From the NCBI GenBank assembly GCA_023053685.1, contig JALIGW010000013.1, forward strand, positions 17,816,501 through 17,880,500: 64,000 nt of DNA. The letters run 5' to 3'. The translations under genes were made by a program, and so were the position numbers. Positions 52,845 through 63,540 of the stretch are shown in pieces (within the stretch, counting starts at the first letter, position 1; the number at the start of each line of letters is the position of its first letter). The notes under the pieces were generated by a model that had not been told where the DNA came from, did no database searches, and saw only the letters and a list, made by a program, of their open reading frames with translations. Source of the stretch: Diadophis punctatus similis. Taxonomy: Eukaryota; Chordata; Lepidosauria; Squamata; Dipsadidae.

Positions 52845-54904
52845 TAAGAAATCCATTAAGAAAACAGCATGGCTGCACTTTCTAAAAACTTTCTAATAAA
52901 CTGAAAGACAAAAAGGATAAGTACAAGAAATGGAAAGAGGGACACATAACTAAAGCAGAATACCAGCATATAGCCCAAATCTGCAAAGATGAAGTTAGAA
53001 AAACTAAGGCTCAGAATGAATTCAAACTTACAACAAATGTCAAAAATAATTTTTAAAAAGTTTCAACAGGTTAAAAAAAAGAAGTCAAGGAAACAATCAG
53101 TTCACTAATGGGAGAAGATGGCAAGAAAGTGATAAGCAGCAGAGAGAAAGCAGAGCTGCTTAATTCATTCTTTACATCTGTTTTCATGGAAAACAAAATA
53201 GCCCAACCTACCAAAAATAGAAGCGTAAAAGACAGACTAGGACAGTGATGGCGAACCTTTTTTTCCTCGGGTGCCGAAATAGTGAGTGCATGCGCTATTG
53301 CACATGCGTGCGTGCCCACACCCATAATTCAAAGCCCTCCACTTGCCTCACCCCCCTGTGCATGCGTGTGTGACCCCCCCCACTCCCCCGTTTCCCGACT
53401 TCCAGTGGCCCCAGTAGGCCCATTTTTTGCCCTCCCCAGGCTCCAGAGGCTTTCTTAGAGCTTGGGGAGGGCGAAAACGCTCCCCCCGCCACCCCGGAGG
53501 CCCTCCAGAGGCCAAAATCACCCTCCCAGAGCCTCCACACAAGCCAAAAATCAGCTGGCGTGCACGCACATGCACTCTGGAGCTGAGCTAGGGCAACAGC
53601 TCGCGTGCCGGCAGATATGGCTCCGCGTGCCACCTGTGGCACCTGTGCCATAGGTTCGCCATCACTGGACTAGGAATACAAATTAAAATAGGCAAGAAAA
53701 TGGTACGAGAACACCTGTCCACTCTAGACAAATTCAAATCACCAGGACCAGTTGGATTACATTCCAGAGTTCTAAAGGAATTGGCAGACATGATCTCGAA
53801 ACCATTGAACCGTATCTTTCAACAATCCTGGAGCACTGGGGAGCTACCAGAGGATTGGAAAAGAGCTGATGTGGTTCCCATCTTCAAAAAAAAAGAAGGG
53901 GGGGAACAGATCCAGGAAACTACATACCAATCAGCTTGCGATCAATACTTGGGAAGATCCTGCAAAACATAATCAAGCAACAGATCTGCCAACAGCTAGA
54001 AGCAAGCAAAGTTATAACCAGAAGCCAACATGGGTTTGTCAAAACAGATTATGCCAAACAAATTTTATTTCATTCTTTGGCAAAGTGACTAAATTAGTGA
54101 ACCAATGAAATGCTGTGGACATAGTATTTCAGTAAGGCATTTGACAAAGTAGACCATCACCTACTTCTTGGTAAGTTAGAAAAATGTGAAAAATTCAGAT
54201 GGATTCATAACTGCCTGATAAACCACACTCAATGTGTCCTTATGAAATTACACCTACATGGAGGGAAGTAAGCAGTGGGGGTATTCCAATATTCTGTCTT
54301 AGGCCCAGTACTCTTCAATATCTTCATAAATGATTTAGATGAGAGAATAGAATGGGCATTCATCAAATTTGCATTAGCCCAGAAGATTTGAATACTGGGC
54401 CCTATCTCACAAAATGAAATTTAATGGAGAGAAAAGTTTTTGTACTTTGGCAAGAAAAAACAAATGTACAGATACAGAATAGGTGAAACCTGGCCCAATA
54501 GTAGTAATTGTGAGAGGGAGCTTGGGGTCCTAGGGGACAATTATTTAAATATGAGCCAATAGTTTACTGCAGCTGCCAAAACAGCCAATGCAATCCTAGG
54601 CTGCATTAATAGAGGGATAGAATCAAGATAACATGAAATGTTTGTACTGCTTTATAATGCCTTGTTAAGACCACATTTGGAATACTGCATCCAAATGATA
54701 GTTTTGGTCACCACAATATAAAAAAGATGTTGAGACTCTGGAAAGATTGCTGAAAAGAGCAACAAAGATGATGGGGGGGGCCTGGAGACTAAAACATATG
54801 AAGAAGAGTTTCAGGAATTGGATATATCTAGTGAAAAGAAGTGACATGATAGCAGTGTTCCAATATTTAAGGGGCTGCCACAAAGAGGAGGGAATCAACT
54901 TATA
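52845..54904 (+). mobile_element. CR1 LINE ORF2 copy, broken, with hAT insertion
   Basis: The plus strand translates in pieces to the pre-RT region (WKEGHITKAEYQHIAQICKD), the RT start (KFKSPGPVGLHSRVLKELAD and LPEDWKRADVVPIFKK) and later RT parts (VDHHLLLGKL, 'aatgatttagatgag'). A hAT-like element splits it at 53,243-53,667. Frameshifts and stops show it is inactive. It resumes after another insertion at about 56,315. Confidence 0.85.
53243..53667. mobile_element. hAT-like element inserted in CR1, 8-bp target duplication
   Basis: Ends CAGTGATGGCGAACCTTTTT and the inverse ATAGGTTCGCCATCACTG. The flanks are GACTAGGA at 53,235-53,242 and 53,668-53,675. Third copy of the family at 6.3 and 28.9 kb. 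It is younger than the CR1 it interrupts. Confidence 0.92.
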
Positions 54905-55919
54905 TTGGAGATCTTCTACTCCGGGTGTCTTTCACCCCTCTCCTGCAGCTCCCCGCTGACCCTATTGCGTGACCTGCTCTCTGCCCCGAGCCACTGACCC
55001 AACCAAGTTGCGCGACCTGTTCTCCGCCCCGAGAAGGCACAAGCCTCTCTGCAGAGCCGTGCAGCTGAAGCACCCCTAGCGTTTTCTCCACATTGCCCGC
55101 GCCCAGCTGCTTTTTGCGATTCCAAGTCCTTCGCAGGCAGCTCAGCACCAGTCATGGTCCCCTTCGTGTCGGCTCAGGAAGGAGGGGAACGGGGAGGAGT
55201 AGCCGCTGCCGGATGCAAGGAGGGAAGAGCTCCGGCTCTCCTGTGCAGCACAGGAGCTGCACGGCTACTCACCTAAGCATGCAGTGGCTGTAGCGGGAGG
55301 AGGAGTCACTGCCACTGAGATCCTGGCCCAGGAGAGTAGCCTGCTTGTGCACGCGAGAGAAAGAGAGATGAGAAAGAGAAAAGGGAAGAAAGAGAGAGAG
55401 AGAGAGAAACAAATGAGAGAGAGAGAAGGGGGAAAGGGAGAAATGAGAGAGAGCTGGAGGGAGAGAAAGAGAGAGGGAAAAGAGGGAAACAAATGAGAGA
55501 GAAGGGGAGAGAAAGAGAGGGAGGGAGAGTAAAAAGAAAAACAAATGAGAGGGAGAGAAAGAGAAATGAGAGAGAAAAGGGAAGAGAGAGAAAAGAGAAA
55601 ATGATGGAGGGAGAGAATGAGAGGAAAAAAACAATTGAGAGAGAGGGAGAGAGAAATGAGAGAGAGCTGGAGGGGGGAAAGAGGGAAACAAATGAGAGAA
55701 GGGGTAGAGAGAGAAAGAAAAAGAAAGGAAAGAGAAAAACAAATGAGGGAGAGAAAGAGAGAAATGAGAGAGAAATGGGGAGAAAAGAGAAATGAGAAAA
55801 TGATGGAGGGAGAGAAAGGAAAAAGAGAGAACGTGGAGAGAGGGAGAGAGAAATGAGAGAGCTGGAGGGAGAGAATGAGAGAGAGGGAAAAGAGGGAAAC
55901 AAATGAGAGAAGGGGGAGG

Positions 55920-55985
<66 letters not shown>

Positions 55986-56240
55986 AAAAGAAAGAGGAAA
56001 AACAGAGAAAAACAGAAATGAGGGAAGGAGAGAGGGAGGAGAGAGAGAGACCCATTTCCCACAGAGAACTCCGGGAGCCACAAAATCTGGGTAGGCATGG
56101 CTGGGGTGTGTGTCATGTGACTAGGTGGGAGTGGCGCTGAGTTGGCCACGCCCACAGGTTTTGTGGCTCCTGTTTTCTTTTTTTGTGGGAAATGCGTCAA
56201 AATGGCTCTTTGAGTGTTTAAGGTTGCAGACCCCTGTTCT
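54905..56240. repeat. GC-rich segment and purine tandem array inserted in CR1
   Basis: After the CR1 text 'aggagggaatcaactt' comes unrelated GC-rich sequence (about 54,915-55,330), then a purine tract, then about 160 bases ending 'taaggttgcagacccctg' at 56,236. That ending resembles a hAT-type TIR read inwards. CR1-like text resumes after it, so the whole block is probably an insertion or composite. The opposite TIR was not found. Confidence 0.5.
55346..56052 (+). repeat. 700-bp polypurine array (GAGA/GGGAGA/GAAA)
   Basis: Almost pure A and G on the plus strand. A compound unit ('aaatgagagagagctggaggg' followed by 'gggaaacaaatgagagaga' types) recurs near 55,445, 55,657 and 55,852. A pure GAAA run lies at about 55,920-55,987. 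ORFs of up to 332 aa cross it on both strands but are only translations of the repeat. Confidence 0.95.
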
Positions 56241-56600
56241 AATCCAACCCCCTGCTCAAGCAAGAGACCCTACCATTTCAGACAAAAATGATGGAGCATC
56301 CACAACTTCTGACAGCAAGCCAAAGCACCAGAAAGCAAGACAATGGATGGAAACTAAGGAGATAACCAACCTAGAATTAAGGAGTAATTTCCTGACAGTG
56401 AGAACAATTAACCAGTGGAATGGCTTGCTGTCAGAAGTTATGGGTGCTCCATCAGTGGAGGTTTTTAAGAGATTGGACAGCCATTTGTCTGAAATGGTAG
56501 GGTCTCCAGCTTGAGCAGGCAATTGGACTACTGTAGAAACCTCCAAGATCCCTTCCAATGCTATTATTCTTAAATTCTGTAAGTGCATGGTTAACTTTAA
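56240..56600 (+). mobile_element. CR1 3' end with inverted duplicate arm
   Basis: The right part (56,315-56,580) is CR1 in plus orientation ('caatggatggaaactaagga', 'aatttcctgacagtgagaac', 'gccatttgtctgaaatggta'). The left part (56,240-56,310) is the same 3' end in minus orientation, so the two form an inverted repeat. Confidence 0.75.
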
Positions 56601-56660
56601 GGAATCTTCAATTATGGCATGGTAACACTTTCAACATACAGATGGGCATAAGATAGATAA

Positions 56661-56690
56661 CAACAACAACAACAACAACAACAACGAGTT
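56661..56690. repeat. (AAC)n microsatellite at CR1 3' end
   Basis: About nine AAC units stand directly at the 3' terminus of the minus-strand CR1, as expected for the short tandem tail of CR1 elements. Confidence 0.85.
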
Positions 56691-57660
56691 GGAAGGGACC
56701 TTGGAGGTCTTCTAGTCCAACCCCCTGCTTAGGCAGGAAACCCTACACCACTTCAGACAAATGGTTATCCAACATCTTCTTAAAAACTTCCAGGGTTGGA
56801 GCATTCACAACTTCTGGAGGCAGGCTGTTCCACGGATTAATTGTTCTGTCAGGAAATTTCTCCTTAGTTCTAAGTTACTTCTCTCCTTATTTAGTTTCCA
56901 CCCATTGCTTCTTGTTCTATCTTCAGGTGTTTTGGAGAATAGTTTGACTCCCTCTTCTTTGTGGCAACCCCTGAGATATTGGAACACTGCTATCATGTCT
57001 CCCCTGATCCTTCTTTTCATTAAACTAGACATACCCAGTTCCTGCAACCGTTCTTCATATGTTTTAGCCTCCAGTCCCCTAATCATCTTTGTTGCTCTTC
57101 TCTGCACTCTTTCTAGAGTCTCGACATCCTTTTTACATCGTGGCGATCAAAACTGAATGCAGTATTCCAAGTGTGGCCTTACCAAGGCATTATAAAGTGG
57201 TATTAACACTTCGCGTGATCTTGATTCTATCCCTCTGTTAATGCAGCCTAGAACTGTGTTGGCTATTTTGGCAGCTGCCGCACACTGCTGGCTCATATCC
57301 AAATGGTTGTCCACTAGGACTTCAAGGTCCCTCTCACAGTTACTACTGTTGAGCAAGGTACCACATATACTGTACCTGTGCATTTTGTTTTTCTTGCCTA
57401 AATGTAGAACCTTACTTTTTTCACCATTGAATTTCATTTTGTTTGATAGCGCCCAATGTTCAAATCTGTCAAGATCCTTCTGTATCTTGAGCCTATCTTC
57501 TGGAGAGTTGGCTATTCCTGCCAGTTTGGTGTCATCTGCAAATTTGATGAGTTCTCCATCTATCCCCTCGTCCAAGTCATTGATGAAGATGTTGAAGAGA
57601 TATATCTGAGAAATAGAATATGAAAAATCCCTCAACATCTGACCAAAGTTCTGCAATTCC
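56690..57660 (-). mobile_element. CR1 LINE, RT C-terminus to 3' end
   Basis: The minus-strand ORF at 57,656-57,147 reads LFNIFINDLDEGIDGELIKF, then FADDTKLAGI with the catalytic aspartate pair of reverse transcriptase. It ends with LVRPHLEYCIQF, all typical of CR1. The frame then shifts into RRATKMIRGLEAKTYEERLQ at about 57,105. 5'-truncated, moderately intact, and facing the CR1 at 52.8-56.6 kb tail to tail. Confidence 0.93.
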
Positions 57661-58127
57661 TATTAACTTCTTCCCCTCCAGCATCAAGGAGGAGAGGAGA
57701 CAGCAATCAAGAAAATTATATTGTTAAATTACTATAGGTGATACATTTTACAAATAGATACATCTAGAATCATGCAGTATATTCAATCAGAAGTATTTCT
57801 AGTGTTTGTGACATATTGCAACACAGAATATGCCCAAACAACATCATGAAGAAATCCTGTCCCGTATGGAAGAAGGCATTACTGTAGTTCCAATTATTCA
57901 TAAATAAATGGTAAAATATAAATATTTTATTTTAACAAAGAAATTTATTTAACAAAACCATTAAACATAACAATAAACATAATTGCTACACTGGAATTAG
58001 CTCTTAAACTTTGTTTTTTTTCTAATTTCTAATTAGATTATTATAAAGTTCATGTTTTGGCAGAACCATTTTAATAAATATCAATAAACATCAGTTACTG
58101 CCAAGCGATTACTTTTTTAACTATGGT

Positions 58128-58346
58128 CTAAGAACCCATAACATTGTTACCACAATCTTCTGAATTAATGCTTTCATTATTTTGCATCCCATCTAGTAGT
58201 TTTCTCCCTGTAATTTGGAAAAAGTCAGTTAATAGGCACAAGCTTGATATCCTCTGTGTGTTGAAATGTTCATTTGAAGTTCCAATACTTGCATCATTCT
58301 TTATTATAGATACCGGAGTGTTAGTTTTACTGCAACACTTGCCCAT
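58128..58346 (-). CDS. Small protein with N-myristoylation/palmitoylation start, unrecognised
   Basis: A 72-aa ORF on the minus strand starts MGKCCSKTNT. G2, S6 and K7 fit the N-myristoyltransferase consensus, and C4/C5 could be palmitoylated, suggesting a membrane-anchored product. The rest is polar, with one short hydrophobic patch (SSLCLLTDFFQI). A splice acceptor (ttgaatttcag) at 58,389 precedes the exon by 42 bases. Two in-frame TAG codons in that leader make this ATG the true start. So the exon could be the terminal coding exon of a spliced gene whose 5' end lies in the CpG island at 60.4-61.3 kb. By human gene order C2orf15 would lie here, but I cannot confirm similarity. A chance ORF is possible. 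Confidence 0.5.
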   Translation of the reverse strand: MGKCCSKTNTPVSIIKNDASIGTSNEHFNTQRISSLCLLTDFFQITGRKLLDGMQNNESINSEDCGNNVMGS

Positions 58347-58740
58347 TATGTAATTACAGTGAAGCAGCTAAAACTAATCCAAATTATCCTGAAATTCAAA
58401 GTCAATGAGGATGTTCTTCAGTAAGGCTGTTATATAAACCCTATATAGGAAAAAATGTATATATCAGAATAATTAAAGGAATGCCAAAATATTTCATTCG
58501 AATTAATATTTTGGCAACAGAAAAAAATAAAAATTAAAAAGTCTTTCTTTTAAAATAAAAATACATTAATTCTGCTCTAAGTATCACCCAGCATAATTTA
58601 TTTTCTGAGAACATTTATGCATTATAGTATATAAAAACTATCTTCTTTCCAACAGATTTCACTACAGCAATACCGTAGTACTTTTTCTGATTTGTTTACT
58701 GAGATTAGTGAACTAGAAAATGTTCCTCTCCTAACAAGTC

Positions 58741-58782
58741 AAATTATGGTTTACCAATATCAAATTATGGTTTACCAATATC
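58741..58782 (+). repeat. 21-bp tandem duplication
   Basis: 'aaattatggtttaccaatatc' occurs twice head to tail, directly before the first arm of the larger direct repeat. Confidence 0.9.
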
Positions 58783-59023
58783 ATAAATACAAATTAAGGA
58801 GTCTGGGTGTTTTTCTCAAGGCACATTGCTAACCATCAAAAGGCATTATTTGAATGGATTTCCTATGACACTAAAATAAAGATGAAATATATGATAGGGA
58901 AAAATGCAAGTTACTAGTAGTAAGGTGTCTTACAACCCACACAAATATCCACACAATATCCCAGTTTGACACAATGAAATTGCAATTAAGACATGACTGG
59001 AGACCGTGTTAGGATTACCAAAT
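58782..59023 (+). repeat. Long direct repeat, copy 1
   Basis: About 242 bases from 'cataaatacaaattaaggag' to 'ttaggattaccaaat', repeated with few differences at 59,461-59,705. Confidence 0.92.
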
Positions 59024-59460
59024 CTTGGGTTTGTATACTTGTCTTCCCTGGCACAACCACAAAGAAATTGGAAGATTCTGTTCAGAATAACTATAATTTA
59101 AATACATTATCAACAAACTAAAATGTCTAATTTTACCTTTGGTTACCTATACTTGGAGAACATTAAAAAGCATAAGTTTGCACACATGGCAAATTTACTG
59201 GTGCCTTTTATGTTTAAACATATGTACAGGTATAAATCAGCTCAGAAACCGTGGCTTGATTAAGAACAGAAGTAGACATTTGATGATCTATATTACATAA
59301 ACAGAAGTTGATAAATGTTGATCAATGCACAGAGCAAGCTATTCAAGAGACTCCACTGGCTGAATTTTACCATATAAAACAATGTATAATTTCATAGAAT
59401 TACAAATTTATCATATAAAATGTTTAATAATAATTTTAACATAAATTTAATGTACAACAA

Positions 59461-59705
59461 CATAAATACAAATTAAGGAGTCTGGGTGTTTTTCTCAAGG
59501 CACATTGCTAACCATCAAAAGGCATTATTTGAATGGATTTCCTATGACACTAAAATAAAGATGAAATATATGATAGGGGAAAATGCAAGTTACAAGTAGA
59601 AAGTTAGTGTCTTACGACCCGCACAAACATCCACACAATATCCCAGTTTGAGGCAATGAAATTGCAATTAAGACATGACTGGAAGCTGGATTAGGATTAC
59701 CAAAT
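59461..59705 (+). repeat. Long direct repeat, copy 2
   Basis: Matches copy 1 about 680 bases upstream. Differences cluster around 59,590-59,625, with small indels. No retroelement hallmarks are seen, so a segmental duplication is more likely than two insertions. Confidence 0.92.
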
Positions 59706-60403
59706 GGATATTATTTCAAATTTCCATATCTATAGGAAAAACAACAACCGGATTGTTACATAGCTGGCATCTAATCATTTCCCCCCCCCCACCTTCACCT
59801 ATAAGTATTCTTAAAAAGTAGTGCCCATTACAAACCTGTGACAAGCATCCTGGAACTGCTAGCAAATGCTGCCCCTCTTTCATTTCCATTTTATTTTTGA
59901 AGGGATTGATGCCAGTAACACAGTCCCAATGAGCTTAAATTTCTTCTTGGTAGATTTCTATTGGCTGGTGGTTTGGCAAGCAATCTCCTGGTTACAAATT
60001 CCCTCTGTTAAAACATACCTTTAAGTAAGCCTAGCTCCCTCCCATTCCTCCCTTTAACCAACTATGGAGAGTCCTCTAAAGAAGCACTCCACATTTTTTA
60101 GCAAATTCCCAAATGTTGCCATGTGAGTTACAATTGCTCAATATTAGCAAATCATTCCTTTCTCTAGGATGGATACTTCCATTTCAACACCCATTGGTTT
60201 TTAGGCAGGTGTACACATTTTTATCCATTACCTTTTTTGTGTGTACTTCTGCAAATTGTCTTTGGGCCATTCTCCTCCTTTCTCATATAAATCTACCTCA
60301 CGTTGTTGTGGGGAAAACAGGAAGAGTATTGGTTCGGTTCGCCCGCCTTTAGCCATTCTAGTCATTCCCATTAGTCCTTCTTAGTTTTCTCTTTCTCTAG
60401 TAC

Positions 60404-60805
60404 TCAGTATATTTTCAAATGACCATCACGGTCCTTGATAACTTCGTAATAATAATCGTAAGTTAAAAATAAATTAATAAATCCTCGGTTCTTGGGGAAG
60501 AACTCGATGCGCATGAAGGCCAACTCTAGCTTAGGAACTGGCACCTGCACATTGTTGTGTATACGATAACAATAATCATAATCATAATAACTGATCTCTG
60601 CCGCCAGGACCTTCCACGCATCCAAGGCTGTTAACAGTTGACCAAGGAATGCGCATCCGACTGGGCGCTCAATGGAATTTTGGGGAACTCCCGCTCGGAC
60701 TGCCCGCCCGCCCGTTCCCGACGCGAGGTGTTTAAAGCACGAGCGGCGGTTGAAGCGGCGGAAGCGCGCCGCGCGTGCGCCCATGAAAGGGCGGGGTGAG
60801 GTCAA
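60404..60805 (-). other. Unrecognised 133-aa ORF in the CpG island
   Basis: The minus-strand frame runs from the GC-rich island into AT-richer DNA. The stretch LELAFMRIEFFPKNRGFINL uses GC-ending codons and looks protein-like. Tyr/Asp runs (YYDYDY, YDYYY) come from TAA/TCA-type simple repeats. No domain was recognised. It could be a 5' exon of the minus-strand transcript or a chance ORF. Confidence 0.2.
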
Positions 60806-61246
60806 AAGCGGAGCATTACTCGGCCGGCTGAGTGTAACAGGTATTGGAAGCGCAAGGGGCGGGGTGGGGGTTACCAGGAGACGCCGAGGAGCCGAGAGGA
60901 GACATTATTGTGGCAAACCGGTAGGGGGCAGCGCGTCCGGGGAAGCAGGCGGCGTCCCTAGGAGAAGCCCCGTCGGGGCCGAGGCCGCTAGTGCCTGCCT
61001 GCTTTACCTGCCTGCCTGTCTGGGCGGGGAGGAGGAACTCCCAGCTGGCTGCACCTGCCAAACAGTTACGGGGCGGGTGGGCGCGGAGAATCGGTCTGGT
61101 TGCTCATTGGCCTGTCTGGCTTGAGAGGGAAAAGGAGGCGAGGTAGCGGGTAAAACCGAGAAGCGAGTTGAGGAACCTGGGAAGGAGAGAAGGAATGAGA
61201 AAAGGCAGGCAGTACGCTTTCTGGCGCTCACAATTTAGCTGCCGTC

Positions 61247-61303
61247 ATGACCTCTAGGAAATGCCCTGGGCGCAGGAGGAAAAAACCAGAATTTCTCGCA
61301 AAG
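61247..61303 (+). other. Candidate first coding exon, rightward transcript
   Basis: An ATG in the CpG island opens 19 codons, MTSRKCPGRRRKKPEFLAK, that end exactly at an AAAG|GTACAG donor. It is basic and could be a nuclear signal. It may be only a leader exon of TSGA10, since I recognise no similarity. Support is limited to ATG position, frame and donor. Confidence 0.25.
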
Positions 61304-61310
61304 GTACAGA

Positions 61311-63540
61311 GAGTCCGTAGGATATAAGGATAAGGAAGGCAGCCTTCTGGGAGGCATTTAGCAACTTTGGGGTTAATTGCACAGTGTGAGAGGGAGTCGA
61401 GAGAAAACCTCTTCTGAAATGGGGGTTTCAGGTAATTTTATGAAGGTTGAGGGGAGATGTTATCATTCCCAGTTTCTGTTAACCTTCCAAGAGGAAAGTT
61501 ATGAATAAACAAACATATTGTCTTTAGAAGTTTATGTATGTGTAAGCTAGTCCCATTTCCAGAAGAAAATGTATAGATGCAAACACATGGTGTGAATGTT
61601 ACATAACTTATATTTTTTAGAAAAAAAATGAAAGGCTGGAAATTCATGTTGCAAACAGAACAATTCTCTCAGTTTGACCATGTTGCATGAATTCTTCATT
61701 GTTCTTTTGTTTAAAAAAGAACTATCAACAATCCATTGTTACAGTTCAGGTATAGATTTCTCCTGTTGTGGTATGATCATTCTTTTTCCTGCTTCCATGT
61801 TTGATAAATCCATGATAGATTCTAAATCCTAGTGATATAGCCATGAACACGTTGCACTTTTAAAATTGCAATTAATTTGGAAATGATAAATCTTTTTTTT
61901 TTAAAGTCCTTGGCATATGTGGGAAATAACTCAGCTTTTTGATACATACAGCCACCCATTTCACTATGGTGATTCTGAGCACCTGACAACACAAGCAACA
62001 ACAAAAAGTAGAATACATGACCAGTCCACTGGGTCAGTTAGATTCATCATTTAAAAGTATGTTAATATTTCCTTCTGAGAGTCCTCAATAAGCAGTTAAA
62101 CCACATTTCCTTGTGTCATTTCTATTGTTAAAAAAAACCTTCCCATGTAAAAAAAAGTTTCTCCATGTATCCAATTCACCTGTCCCCAATCCATTGAAGC
62201 CGCTGTCACTGTGGTACTTCCATATCTTGGTTTCATTTGACATTTTGGAAAGTAGGGGAGCTGTGGGGCAGAATTGTTAGCTCATGGAACTGGATAACCA
62301 AAATATCATGTGTCTTAGTCTTTAGCGGTTGACTGGATTATTCTGCTGTTTGATAATTTAATTCCATGGAAATTAATTTTAAATAAGCACGGAAGGGTTT
62401 GGATTGCACTTGAAATACTGTCACAGGTTTTTTTTTAATCGAAACCCAAAGTCAGTGGGTTCCCAAAACTAACACAAGCACCCTTGGCCTTTTGGCAACA
62501 TAAACACAAGCACACACTGGGTAGTACTCACAGTTCCTTCTTACACACTTCCCTAGGTCTACTAGTACTCTTACTACTAGTATAGCCTACTAGTACACCC
62601 TACTACAATTTGTGAGCCCTTCTGCTAAAGAATAGTATTTCTGTCTATTAGCCTTATAGGCTGCTATCAGTTGCTTTGTTTCCACCTCCCGTCTCACTCC
62701 CAGATCAACTCCAATGTACCAACTATACCATCACAACACCACTCACCTGCTTTTCTGCTTATTGATGGGAAGCTGGACTGGCTAGGGAAAGGTCTTAAAG
62801 GGGCAGGGCACCATGAGCCCAGCTGCTAGCTAATTTTCAGGCAGCCTGCCCTCTCACAAATATCCTGATATTTCTTTTTAAATGTAAAATTTGCTATTAT
62901 TGATAATGAATAGTTTATACTTTATTTTTTATACTAGTCTTGAATTTTTAATTCACATTTAATAGTTTCATTATTTGACCACTTTTAAAGAAGTATCACC
63001 GAATAATTGTCCTCTTATACAGTGCAATATTAAGTGAATGTATTGGAATAAATACTAGTCAAACAAAATTTTCATATACCATATTTGCATTCATGCTAAC
63101 CCCATTCTTAATAACTTTGGGTACTCACTGCTTTTCTAATTTCACTTGGCTCCTCTGATCAGTGGAAGTGACTAATTTTGTGAACACACCAAATCCTAAT
63201 TTGCAGCTAACTGCTCATTATGGGTATGACTATTGGCAACTATTTATCCATTGGTGAAGTATCAGATGGGTATATATCAACAAACTGTCCAAGCCTTAGT
63301 TTGATTGATCTCAGCCCTGTGGCTATTATCCAAGTCATTTTTCTGTTAATTGACTAGCTGACACTTCCTGAAAAGTATGATGATGTATTCTTTAGTAGTG
63401 TATAATTACTATATTTGTTTCCATGCTCTTAATTAATTGTTATTTGTATATCTTAAAATTGTTATTTGTATATTAAATTTATTGAGAAATTCTCCATCTT
63501 TATTTAAATTTTGTCCATTTTATTTCAGTAAAATGTTACG
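61311..63540. other. Downstream intronic or intergenic DNA, no feature seen
   Basis: AT-rich sequence with scattered short ORFs and no recognisable exon or repeat. A tight cluster of 'actagta' words lies at about 62,558-62,600. Confidence 0.4.

Larger units (their letters stand above)
60350..61310. promoter_or_regulatory. CpG island, probable bidirectional promoter
   Basis: Dense CpG and GC-rich motifs between 60,480 and 61,250, including 'gccgcgcgtgcgccc' and 'aatgcgcatccgac'. By synteny TSGA10 would start rightwards from here, and the small minus-strand gene (and possibly LIPT1 leader exons) leftwards. No TSGA10 coding exon was recognised in the remaining 2.7 kb, so its coding part, if present, lies beyond the right edge. 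Confidence 0.65.

Noticed and set aside
55265..56263. Minus-strand ORFs of 332, 270 and 249 aa and plus-strand Arg/Glu-rich ORFs
   Set aside because: All cross the purine array in different frames and are repetitive Ser/Phe/Leu or Arg/Glu translations. No gene is needed to explain them.
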